A stretch of DNA of 64,000 nucleotides from CBDIHP01 sp965279195 (GTDB taxonomy: Bacteria; Planctomycetota; Planctomycetia; Isosphaerales; Isosphaeraceae). Below the pieces are notes generated by a model that worked only from the letters and a program-made list of their open reading frames with translations, was not told where the DNA came from and searched no databases. Numbering within the stretch: position 1 is the stretch's first letter; each line of letters begins with the position of its first letter. Location: assembly GCA_965279195.1 (NCBI GenBank), contig CBDIHP010000026.1, positions 65,880 through 129,879 on the forward strand, in the 5' to 3' direction. Position numbers and translations under genes: made by a program. Shown piece after piece: positions 1-7,871 of the stretch.

Positions 1-2
1 AT

Positions 3-956
3 CACGTGATGGCCATGCTCTGCGGCAACACCACCTGCCTGGCCGAGTCGGCCGACACGCTGGTCCGCAACCTCGCCGAGACCCAGCCGACCCGGATGAC
101 GGCCGTCCCGAGGTTCTACGAGAAGGTCTGGGGGAGCGTGGAACATTTGCCCAAGGATCAACGCGCGGCCACCCTCCGGATGATCTTCGGCCCCCGCCTG
201 ATCCAGCTCTCCTCCGGCGGCGCCCCCCTGCCTCGGCACGTCAACGAGGGTTTCATCGAGGCCGGGATCCCCCTGCTCGAAGGCTACGGGCTCACCGAAA
301 GCTCGCCCGTCATCGCCTTCAACCGGATGGAAGCCTACCGGCTCGGCACCGTCGGCCAGGCCGCGCCGGGGGTCGAGGTGAGGATCGCCGACGACGGCGA
401 GATCCTCACCAGGGGCCCTCATGTGATGCAGGGCTATTACAAGGACCCCGAGGCCACCTCGCGGGCCGTGGTCGACGGCTGGCTGCACACCGGGGACCTC
501 GGCTCTCTCGACGCCGACGGCTACCTCACCATCACCGGCCGCAAGAAGGAACTCATCGTCACATCCCAGGGAAAGAATATTGCGCCCAATGAACTCGAAC
601 GCCTGCTCCTCACCGACCCGGGAATCGACCAGGCCATCGTCCACGGCGACGGCCGGCCGTTCGTCTCGGCCCTGATCGTCCCCAACTACGAATGGCTCCG
701 CGGCCGGGCCCGAGAGCTGGGCGTCGCGTGGACATCCGAGGACGGCCGGATCGCCTGCCCCGAGATCGAGGCCGACTACGCCGGCCGGCTCGCGACGATC
801 ATGGAGGCCGTCAGCCAGCCCGAGCGGGTCAAGAAGTTCGTCCTCCTCGCCGAGCCCTTCTCCATCGAACGCGAGGAAGTCACCCCCACCCAGAAGCTCC
901 GCCGCCGCGCCATCGAGTCGCGCTGGCGTCCCATCCTCGACCGCCTCTACTCGTAG
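3..956 (+). CDS. Long-chain acyl-CoA ligase (AMP-forming), 3' part
   Basis: This is the C-terminal part of an AMP-dependent synthetase that activates long-chain fatty acids to acyl-CoA through an acyl-adenylate. The frame is open to the left edge, so the true start lies outside the window. The visible 316 residues hold the adenylation signatures: GYGLTESSPV (A5-like), the GWLHTGDLG motif with its ATP-ribose-binding Asp, ITGRKKELIVTSQGKNIAP (hinge and A8-like loop) and a C-terminal subdomain. The segment before them, reading AVPRFYEKVW, is typical of the FadD15/FAA1 type. Its TAG stop is the first triplet of a palindromic repeat shared with the convergent pump gene. The family assignment is secure; the chain-length preference cannot be read. 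Confidence 0.93.
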   Translation, partial: HVMAMLCGNTTCLAESADTLVRNLAETQPTRMTAVPRFYEKVWGSVEHLPKDQRAATLRMIFGPRLIQLSSGGAPLPRHVNEGFIEAGIPLLEGYGLTESSPVIAFNRMEAYRLGTVGQAAPGVEVRIADDGEILTRGPHVMQGYYKDPEATSRAVVDGWLHTGDLGSLDADGYLTITGRKKELIVTSQGKNIAPNELERLLLTDPGIDQAIVHGDGRPFVSALIVPNYEWLRGRARELGVAWTSEDGRIACPEIEADYAGRLATIMEAVSQPERVKKFVLLAEPFSIEREEVTPTQKLRRRAIESRWRPILDRLYS

Positions 957-1017
957 GGTCCGCTATCGCGGACCGATTGTATTCCCATCGGCATTAATGG
1001 TCCGCGATAGCGGCCCC
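954..1017. repeat. R1 palindromic repeat, copy 1
   Basis: This inverted repeat has arms of the type TAGGGTCCGCTATCGCGGACC and GGTCCGCGATAGCGGCCCC around a short loop. The same arm occurs at 26772-26847 and 34249-34319. It lies between two convergent genes. Its left arm contains the TAG stop of the acyl-CoA ligase. Its right arm encodes the last residues of the RND pump, whose TAA stop falls in the loop. As RNA it would fold into a strong hairpin on either strand, so a bidirectional terminator is plausible. Confidence 0.85.
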
Positions 1018-4000
1018 GACTGTGGTGGGTGGCTCCCATCGGATGAGCTTCAGGTCCTCGACGAAAATCACATAAATGACGGGCACGACCACCTTGGTGA
1101 CGAGCGTCGCGGCGAGCAGGCCGACGATCTGGACGTAGCACATCGGCTGCCAGAGCGGCCCCCCCTCGATGGCCAGGGGGATCAGGCCGCCGACGGTGGC
1201 CAGCACCGTCACCAGCACCGGGCGGAGCCGCACGAGGGCGGCGTCGATGACCGCGCGGTGCAGCGGTTCGCCGTGCTCGCGCATCTCCTCGATGTAGTCG
1301 AACAGCACGATGATGTGGCTGACGATCACGCCCGCCAGGGAGGCTACGCCCAGGAACGCCATGAACCCGAACGGGGCACCGAAGGCGATCAGCCCCATCA
1401 GCCCGCCCACCAGCCCGAACGGCACCGCGGCGTACACCACCAGCGGCTTCGTCACGCTGTTGAACTGGAGCACGAGCGCGAGGTAGATCGACACGAGTGA
1501 GACCACCAATGCGATGGCCACCGAGCGGAACCCCTTCGACTGCTCCTCCTGCTCGCCGCCGAACTCGTAGCGATAACCAGGCGGCCACGAGCGAGACTCT
1601 TCCTTGAGCTTCCTGTCGAGTTGCTCGACGACCTGGCTCGCCAGCACGCCGGGGACCGTGTCGCTCTTGACGGTCAGGCAGCGTTCGTGGTTCCGCCTGA
1701 GGATCCGGGGCGAGACCATCTCGGGGGCGAACTCGGCCACCTGCGACAACGGCACGCGCGTCGATGAGTTCATCCCGAGCGCGCTGATGCCTTCGAGCCC
1801 GCCGAGCTTCGTCCGCTCGTCGTCGCGGAGCCGCAAGGTGATGGGGATCTCCCTGTCCGCCTCCGACATCGTCGTGGGCGACCAGCCCGACAGTCCCATG
1901 CCGATCATCGACGCCAGGTCATCATTCGACACGCCGATGAGATTCGCCTTGTCGGCCTTGATCCGCAAGGCGAGCTGGAAGACCTCGGGCTCCCAGTCGT
2001 CGTGGATGTTGTCCGCGCCCGGGACCTCGCGCAGGAGGCCCTTCACCCGTTCGCCCAGCTTGCGGAGGGTGTCCCCCTCCATGCCGGTGATCCGGAGCTG
2101 CACGGGGACGCCGATCGGCGGCCCGGTTTCGAGCTGCTCGACCGTGATCCGGCCCGGCGTCCGCAGCGGCAGCTCCCGCTTGAGCCTCGCGACGACCTCG
2201 GCCGTGGCCTCCTTGCTCGACGTGTGCACGAGGATCTGGGCGTAGTTGTCCGCCCGCTGCTCGGGCACGACCGACAGCCAGAACCGCGGCCCGCCCGCCC
2301 CGACGAACGTCGTGTAGCTGGCCACATGCTCGCCCGAGAGCGTGTTGATGGCCTGAATTGTCCGCAGTGTCTCCTCGCGGGTCGCGCGGATGGGCGTGCC
2401 CTCGGGCATGGTCAGGTTGACGGTGAACAGGGTGTGCTGATCCTTGGGGAAGAACGCGGTGGGGATCCTCGGCAGGAGGCTCATGCAGCCGATCAGCACG
2501 GCCGTGCACGCCGCCAGGCTGGACCACTTGTGGTCGAGGCACCACTCGCTGAAACCGTTGTAGTAGCGAGCGAACGTCGATCCCTTGCCCCCCTCCGCCA
2601 GCCCGGCCTCGAAGCCCTTCTGGCCCCTCAGCAGGTAGTAGCCCAGGAGCGGCATGAACGTCATCGAGACCACGCGGCTGCTCACGAGCGAGGCCGTCAC
2701 CACGATCGGCAGCGAGTACACGAACTCGCCCGACTCCCCCTCGATCAGGAGCAGCGGCAGGAACGCCACGCAGTTGGTGAGCGTCGCATAGAGGATCGCC
2801 CGCGCAAGCTTCTGCGGGCCCAGCCACGCCGCGACGTCGCGCGGCGTGCCGTGGGCCAGTTCGCGGTTGATCGCGTCGCCGGCCACGACGGGGTCGTCCA
2901 CCAGCAACCCCAGCGCGATGATCAGGGCCGCGATCGAGATCTGCTGGACGTCGATGCCGAGCAGGTGGCAGATCCCCAGGGTCATCGCGACGGTCAGCGG
3001 GATCGACAGGGCCACGAGCACCGCGCTCCGCCATTCCATGAACAGGAACGCGACCACGATCACGATCGCGATGGCTTCGAGCAGGTTCTGGTTGAACTGC
3101 TCGATCTTCTCGACCACGAGTGCCGGCTCGTTGCTGGTCCGCTCGATCTGGAGGTCGTCCGGCAGCACGCCCTTGAGGCCCGCCAGCGCCCCGTCGATGT
3201 CGCGACTGAAGTCGGCGATCTGCGTCCCCTTCACCTGCCGGACGGCCAGCGTGAGCGCGGTCGTCGTCTGGAGACCCTTGCTGGTATGTTCGCCCGATCG
3301 CTCCTGCGCATGTCCATGCGACTCGACCCCGACGATGGCCTCGTCGCCGGGCATGCGGGCCGTGGGAGGCAACGCCGGATCATATTTAACCGTCCGGAAG
3401 TTGAGCATGTCCGGCGGATCCTCGTACGACCGGACGATGTGCACGAGGTCGCGGAGGTAGAGCGGCAAGCCCCCGCGCTGGGCGATGATGACGTCGCCGA
3501 TCTCGCGCTCGGACCGGAATTCCCCGCTGGGCCGGACGGCGATCTCCTGGTCGAGCAGCTCGACCCGGCCTCCGGGGGTCTTGGTGTTGCGGTCGCGGAG
3601 CTTCTGCACGATGTCCATCGGCCGGACGCCGAAGGCCGAGAGGCGACGGTCGGAGTAGTATAGGTAGATCGCCTCATCCTGCTGGCCGAGCGTCTCGACC
3701 TTGCCGACGTGCGGCGACTGCTTGAGCCGGTCGCGGATCCGATCGGCAAATGCCTTGAGCTGGCGGTAGCCGTAGCGGTTCAGGGTCCGCGACGGCTCGT
3801 GCGGGTGCGACTTGAGGACGTCGGCAAGGTTGTTCAAGTCCTTGATCAGGACCCCCGGCCAGACGTCCGACTGGTCGAGGCCCTGGCCGAGGGTCTCCTT
3901 CTGCCAGGCCACGACCTCGGCCTTCAGCTCGTCTTCCGGGTGGCCGCCCCTGAGCCGGAAGTCGACGCAGGCCGCGCCGGGCGCCTCGACGAGGTGTCCG

Positions 4001-4647
4001 TCCTCGACGAGCCCGCGCTCGGCCAGGCGGCGGAGGAGGGTCTCGCCGACCCATGAGATGTACTCATCCGAGAACGTGCTCGCGTGAACGAGCACGCCGC
4101 TGATGCGGTTGTCGCGGAGCCGCTCGGGCCGTTTCTCCCGGAACGTTTGCAAGGCGTCGCGGATGCCCCGGGCCCGCTGCTCGACCTCGAAGTCGGTGAC
4201 CTGCGGGCTGCTGATGGTGAGCATCACGGCCACGGTGTCGCCGAAATCCTTGTCGAGCCGGGGCACCAGCGGCTGGCCGCCCACGGTGGGCAGGTCGCCG
4301 ATCTCGCGGAGCTTGTCCTGGATGTCCTGCCAGGTGGCCTCGGCGTCCTTGGTGCGGTCGTGCAGCTCGACGAAGACGATCGACAGACCCTGGCGGCTGA
4401 TCGAGGTGACCTTCTCGGCGTCGGGGTTCTCGGCGACCTTCTTCTCGACCTTGCGCGTGACCTCCTGCTCGACCTTCTCGGCCTTGGCGCCGGGGTAAGC
4501 GGTGAGGATCACGCCGCTGCGGACCGGGATGATCGGGTCCTGGCGCTGGGGCATGAGCGTATAAGCGAACGCCCCCCACGCCAGGGTGGTGATCAGGGCC
4601 ACCCAGGCGACCGGGCGGCGGTAGACGAAGAATTGGGAGGTGGTCAT
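994..4647 (-). CDS. RND efflux transporter permease (AcrB/HAE1-like)
   Basis: This is the inner-membrane proton-driven pump of a tripartite RND exporter, 1217 residues from the chosen start, slightly longer than AcrB. MTTSQFFVYRRPVAW leads into the first membrane helix (about 12-30). A helix block begins near 525 and contains GLLVDDPVV at about 581-588, the paired-Asp proton-relay region. A second helix block lies near the C-terminus. The open frame continues upstream to 4800, but that extension is translated from a palindromic repeat (4661-4807) and has no RND similarity, so I start at 4647. It follows its adaptor gene on the same strand and is probably co-transcribed with it and the TetR gene. 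The last residues (VGAAIADH) come from repeat R1. The substrate cannot be told. Confidence 0.94.
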   Translation of the reverse strand: MTTSQFFVYRRPVAWVALITTLAWGAFAYTLMPQRQDPIIPVRSGVILTAYPGAKAEKVEQEVTRKVEKKVAENPDAEKVTSISRQGLSIVFVELHDRTKDAEATWQDIQDKLREIGDLPTVGGQPLVPRLDKDFGDTVAVMLTISSPQVTDFEVEQRARGIRDALQTFREKRPERLRDNRISGVLVHASTFSDEYISWVGETLLRRLAERGLVEDGHLVEAPGAACVDFRLRGGHPEDELKAEVVAWQKETLGQGLDQSDVWPGVLIKDLNNLADVLKSHPHEPSRTLNRYGYRQLKAFADRIRDRLKQSPHVGKVETLGQQDEAIYLYYSDRRLSAFGVRPMDIVQKLRDRNTKTPGGRVELLDQEIAVRPSGEFRSEREIGDVIIAQRGGLPLYLRDLVHIVRSYEDPPDMLNFRTVKYDPALPPTARMPGDEAIVGVESHGHAQERSGEHTSKGLQTTTALTLAVRQVKGTQIADFSRDIDGALAGLKGVLPDDLQIERTSNEPALVVEKIEQFNQNLLEAIAIVIVVAFLFMEWRSAVLVALSIPLTVAMTLGICHLLGIDVQQISIAALIIALGLLVDDPVVAGDAINRELAHGTPRDVAAWLGPQKLARAILYATLTNCVAFLPLLLIEGESGEFVYSLPIVVTASLVSSRVVSMTFMPLLGYYLLRGQKGFEAGLAEGGKGSTFARYYNGFSEWCLDHKWSSLAACTAVLIGCMSLLPRIPTAFFPKDQHTLFTVNLTMPEGTPIRATREETLRTIQAINTLSGEHVASYTTFVGAGGPRFWLSVVPEQRADNYAQILVHTSSKEATAEVVARLKRELPLRTPGRITVEQLETGPPIGVPVQLRITGMEGDTLRKLGERVKGLLREVPGADNIHDDWEPEVFQLALRIKADKANLIGVSNDDLASMIGMGLSGWSPTTMSEADREIPITLRLRDDERTKLGGLEGISALGMNSSTRVPLSQVAEFAPEMVSPRILRRNHERCLTVKSDTVPGVLASQVVEQLDRKLKEESRSWPPGYRYEFGGEQEEQSKGFRSVAIALVVSLVSIYLALVLQFNSVTKPLVVYAAVPFGLVGGLMGLIAFGAPFGFMAFLGVASLAGVIVSHIIVLFDYIEEMREHGEPLHRAVIDAALVRLRPVLVTVLATVGGLIPLAIEGGPLWQPMCYVQIVGLLAATLVTKVVVPVIYVIFVEDLKLIRWEPPTTVGAAIADH

Positions 4648-4660
4648 ATGGTTCCTCACC

Positions 4661-4807
4661 CACCCGGAGTGCGGAAGCTTGCTTCCGCCCTGGCTCCGTG
4701 GGAGCTTGCTCCCGAGAAGGACATGGGATCGCCGGTAATCGCTTTGTCCGGGCACGCGGAGCACGCTCCGCGAGAACACAGCGGAAGCGAGCTTCCGCAC
4801 TCCGGGT
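4661..4807. repeat. R2 nested palindromic element, copy 1
   Basis: This roughly 147-bp element is bounded by inverted arms (ACCCGGAGTGCGGAAGCT and its complement, one mismatch over about 27 bp). Inside are further palindromes, GGGAGCTTGCTCCC and GCGGAGCACGCTCCGC. A second copy at 27044-27192 keeps the architecture and shares GGAGCTTGCTCCCGAGA and CGAGAACACAGCG. It fills the gap between the adaptor and pump genes and would place a large hairpin inside their transcript. It creates a false upstream extension of the pump frame. Confidence 0.85.
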
Positions 4808-4809
4808 GG

Positions 4810-6003
4810 TTACTTGATCGGCTCGTCGGTCTTGTGGATGTCCGGGTTGTCCAGCACGCGGACGACCTGGCCGTCGTGGAGGCGGCCGGCGCCGACGGTG
4901 ACGATGCGGTCGCCGGGGGTCAGGTCGGTCGTGCCGCCCGGCGAGATCTGGATGCGGTCGTCGGCGATGCCCGCGATGGCCACGAGGCAGCGCCGGGCGA
5001 CCTCGTTGCCCCCCTCGGAGGCGACCTTGAAGACGACGTGGTCCCCGGCCGCGTCGCCCCGGCGGATGGCGGTCAGGGGGAGGCGATAGGCCTCGGTCCG
5101 CTCGCCCACGGCCAGGGTCACGACCATCCCGGGCCTGAGCAATTCGCGAGGCTGCTCGATGGCGACCTCGACCAGGAACGTCCGCGTCTGCTCGTCGGCG
5201 TTGGGGGCGATCTGGCGGATCCGGCCCTTGAAGGTCTCGCCCCGGAAGGCGTCGGACAGGACCGGCACCTCCTGGCCGAGCCGCAGCTTGCCGACCACCC
5301 GGTCCGACACGCCGAAGGCGACCTTGAGCATCGACGTATCGAGCAATGTGAACACGGTGCGCCCGGACGTCACTCGCTCGTAGGGCTCGACGAGCTTGGC
5401 CGCGACGGTGGCCCGGTCGACCGGGACCTTGAGCCGGCAGTTCGCCAGGTCGTCCTCCGCCTGCCGCAGCCGGACGCGGGCCGACTCGACCTCGCGGGCC
5501 GAGGCGAGCACCTCGGCCTGGGCGGCCTTGCTCCGGGCCTGGTTGGTCTCGTATTCCTGCTTCGGCACCATGTTGCGGACGATCAGCCGCTCGGTGCGCT
5601 GGAGCTCGCTGGAGGCGTTCTCCGCGCCCGCCTCGGCGGCCATCCGCTTGGCTTCGAGCTGCGCCAGGATCTCGCGCTGGAGGTCGCGCTGCCGGGCGTA
5701 GTCGGCTTCATCGAGCCGGGCGATGACGGCGTCCCTGGGCAGGACGTCGCCGGCCTGGACGTCGCGCCCGGCGCCGTCGGCCCCCTTGACCTTGAGCAGG
5801 GACTGCACCGTCCCGGCGACCTTGAACGACAGCTCGAACCTCTGCTTCTCGCGGACGGTGCCGCTGTAGGGCACCTCGCTCCGGACGGTGCTCGCCCGGA
5901 AGGGCTCGACCCGCACGGCCACCGGCAGCGGCTCGACCGCGACCGGCTCCTTGCAACCCGCGCAGCCGATCACGGCCGCAACGATCAGGGATCGTCGACG
6001 CAT
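4810..6003 (-). CDS. RND efflux periplasmic adaptor (HlyD/MFP family), probable lipoprotein
   Basis: This protein bridges the inner-membrane pump and an outer-membrane channel in an RND exporter. The 397 residues start MRRRSLIVAAVIGCAGC, a short lipoprotein-like signal with a probable modified Cys at 17. Next come a biotinyl-lipoyl half motif (YSGTVREKQRFELSFKVAGTV), an alpha-helical hairpin rich in Glu/Arg/Ala (about 100-190), the second lipoyl half (LANCRLKVPVDRATVAAKLVEPYERV), and beta-barrel and membrane-proximal domains. The pump gene follows after a repeat-filled gap and the TetR gene precedes it. No outer-membrane factor gene is present nearby. Confidence 0.93.
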   Translation of the reverse strand: MRRRSLIVAAVIGCAGCKEPVAVEPLPVAVRVEPFRASTVRSEVPYSGTVREKQRFELSFKVAGTVQSLLKVKGADGAGRDVQAGDVLPRDAVIARLDEADYARQRDLQREILAQLEAKRMAAEAGAENASSELQRTERLIVRNMVPKQEYETNQARSKAAQAEVLASAREVESARVRLRQAEDDLANCRLKVPVDRATVAAKLVEPYERVTSGRTVFTLLDTSMLKVAFGVSDRVVGKLRLGQEVPVLSDAFRGETFKGRIRQIAPNADEQTRTFLVEVAIEQPRELLRPGMVVTLAVGERTEAYRLPLTAIRRGDAAGDHVVFKVASEGGNEVARRCLVAIAGIADDRIQISPGGTTDLTPGDRIVTVGAGRLHDGQVVRVLDNPDIHKTDEPIK

Positions 6004-6080
6004 GGGAATACCCGCCTCGAAGGGACGTCAAGACATGAGAGGGCGGACGTCCGGATCGGGGCGCGGCGGGGAAGGGAGAG

Positions 6081-6725
6081 CTACCGCAGGAGGCCCCTCA
6101 GGACGGTCTCGACCGCGAGCCGGGCCCGGTCGGCGACCGGGCTCCAGGGGATCTTGGGTTCATAGTTATGCGACAGGTGCAGGGCCACCATCCCGTGGAC
6201 CGAGCCCCAGATCACCTGCGCGATCAGGTCGGCATCCCCCAGGCCGTCGCGGAACCGCCCGGCGGCGAGCGCCTCGGCCACGGTGGCACTGAGAAATGCA
6301 TACATATCCTCATTAGGATCTCCGGACGTGAACGTGTGATCGGACAGCTCGGGCGGCACCGGCGACATGAACAGCAGCCTGTACTGCGCCGGGTTCTTGA
6401 GCCCGAACTCGGCGTAGGCCATGCCCATCTCGCGGAGCCGCTCGACGGGGTCGGCGACCACGGAGAGGCTTTGCATCGACTCGCGGAAGGCGTTGAAGTC
6501 GAGCGAGCAGAGTTCGCGCAGGAGGGTGTCCATGTCGGCGAAATGGCCATAGATGGCCATCGGCGAGTAGCCGATCTTCCGGGCGATGCCGCGAGTGCTC
6601 ACGCCCTCGTAGCCCACCGAGACCATCAGCTCGCGCGCCGCGTCGAGGATCCTCCCCCGCACCAGCTCCTTGTCCTGCTGCCTCCGCGTCTTCGACGCCT
6701 TCGGCCGGCCTTGTTCGTCATTCAT
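6081..6725 (-). CDS. TetR/AcrR-family transcriptional regulator
   Basis: This is a one-component repressor, very likely of the adjacent efflux operon. From MNDEQGRPKAS it is 214 residues. The N-terminal helix-turn-helix reads RILDAARELMVSVGYEGVSTRGIARKIGYSPMAIYGHF, with the usual TetR ending (Y-x-H-F). The C-terminal ligand domain is compatible with the TetR_C_33/WHG type. An alternative start ten codons upstream (6755, MRRKL) exists. A GTAAA-N5-TTTAC palindrome lies between the two starts, which favours the downstream one if the palindrome is an operator. The adaptor and pump genes follow on the same strand, so autoregulation of the operon is likely. Confidence 0.9.
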   Translation of the reverse strand: MNDEQGRPKASKTRRQQDKELVRGRILDAARELMVSVGYEGVSTRGIARKIGYSPMAIYGHFADMDTLLRELCSLDFNAFRESMQSLSVVADPVERLREMGMAYAEFGLKNPAQYRLLFMSPVPPELSDHTFTSGDPNEDMYAFLSATVAEALAAGRFRDGLGDADLIAQVIWGSVHGMVALHLSHNYEPKIPWSPVADRARLAVETVLRGLLR

Positions 6726-6732
6726 CGTACAC

Positions 6733-6749
6733 TGTAAAGTTAGTTTACG
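6733..6749. promoter_or_regulatory. Candidate TetR operator (palindrome)
   Basis: The sequence TGTAAAGTTAGTTTACG has a GTAAA-N5-TTTAC dyad 8 bp before the preferred TetR start codon. It lies on the upstream side of both the TetR-pump operon and the divergent deacetylase gene. Position and symmetry fit a TetR-family operator. The assignment is inferred from location only. Confidence 0.5.
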
Positions 6750-6950
6750 GCGCATAGTTCGTCAAGGGCGTTTCGGAGGAATCCGCCCGACTGCCCCAGC
6801 ATGGCACGCGGGCGGGGGTTATGCGAGGGGGGACGGCCGCGAGTGCGGCGAGCGGCGGGCGGGGCAACCCGTCGACTCGGCGGGCTGGCGCGATTACAAC
6901 GGACGCCTCCGATGAATCCCAACCCCCGCACTCCGACCAGGGACCACCCC

Positions 6951-7853
6951 ATGCGGACGCCTCGCGTCTCTGTCCTGCTCTTGCTCGCCGGGTTCGCCGG
7001 CCTTACGCTGGCCTCGCCCCTCCGGGCCCAGGAGCCGAAGCCGCTCCGGATCATCGTCTTCGGGGCGCACCCGGACGACTGCGAACTCAAGGCCGGCGGA
7101 ACCGCCGCGCGCTGGGCGAAGCTCGGCCACAAGGTCAAGTTCGTCGCGACCACCAACGGCGACATCGGCCACCACAAGATCGCCGGAGCACCGCTCGCCC
7201 GGCGCCGGACCGAAGAAGTGAAGCAGTGTGCAAAGATCCTCGGCATCGAGACCGAGGTCCTCGACATCCACGACGGCGAGATCATGCCGACGCTGGAGAA
7301 CCGGCGGACGATCACCCGGCTCATCCGGGACTGGAAGGCCGACCTCGTCCTCTCGCCCCGCACCAATGACTACCACCCCGACCACCGCTACACGGGCATC
7401 CTGGTGCAGGACGCCGCGTTCATGGTGATCGTGCCCAGCTTCTGCCCGGACGTCCCCGCATTGAGGAAGAATCCGGTGTTCATGTACCTCGAAGACGGCT
7501 TCCAGAAGCCGAACCCCTTCGAGGCCGACGTGGTGGTCCCCATCGACCCGGTGATGGACCAGAAGGCGGCGATCATCGACGCCCTCGCCTCGCAGTTCTA
7601 CGAGTGGAACCCGTGGCTCTTCGGCTACGAGGCCCAGGTGCCGAAGGATCCCAAGGAGCGCCTGGAGTGGACCCGCAAGCGGACCCTCGAACGCCACGGG
7701 GCCACGGCCAAACGGTTCCGCAAGAAGCTCGTCGAACTCCTCGGCGACGAGGCCGGCAACAAGGTCCAGGCCGCCGAGGCGTTCGAGATCTGCGAGTACG
7801 GCAGCCAGCCGAGCAAGGACGAGCTGCTCCGCCTGTTCCCCTTCTTCAAGTGA
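6951..7853 (+). CDS. PIG-L (LmbE-like) family deacetylase, secreted
   Basis: This is a zinc-dependent N-deacetylase of the PIG-L/LmbE superfamily, which usually acts on N-acetylglucosamine-type conjugates. The metal site is visible as GAHPDD after the first strand, with a further motif DYHPDHRYTG. The preferred start gives a clear signal peptide, MRTPRVSVLLLLAGFAGLTLASPLRAQ, and has AGGGA about ten bases upstream, so the 300-residue protein is exported. An in-frame ATG at 6912 lacks these advantages. It is transcribed away from the TetR/efflux operon. The substrate is unknown. Confidence 0.9.
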   Translation: MRTPRVSVLLLLAGFAGLTLASPLRAQEPKPLRIIVFGAHPDDCELKAGGTAARWAKLGHKVKFVATTNGDIGHHKIAGAPLARRRTEEVKQCAKILGIETEVLDIHDGEIMPTLENRRTITRLIRDWKADLVLSPRTNDYHPDHRYTGILVQDAAFMVIVPSFCPDVPALRKNPVFMYLEDGFQKPNPFEADVVVPIDPVMDQKAAIIDALASQFYEWNPWLFGYEAQVPKDPKERLEWTRKRTLERHGATAKRFRKKLVELLGDEAGNKVQAAEAFEICEYGSQPSKDELLRLFPFFK

Positions 7854-7871
7854 TGATCATCGTTGGGGGCG

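Noticed and set aside
2002..3663. A 553-codon plus-strand frame within the pump gene
   Set aside because: It mirrors the RND coding frame and shows only biased composition.
4084..6165. A 693-codon open frame on the plus strand, antisense to the adaptor and pump genes
   Set aside because: It is an artefact of GC-rich codon use; the composition is Asp/Gly/Leu/Arg-rich with no domain, and it lies opposite well-supported genes.
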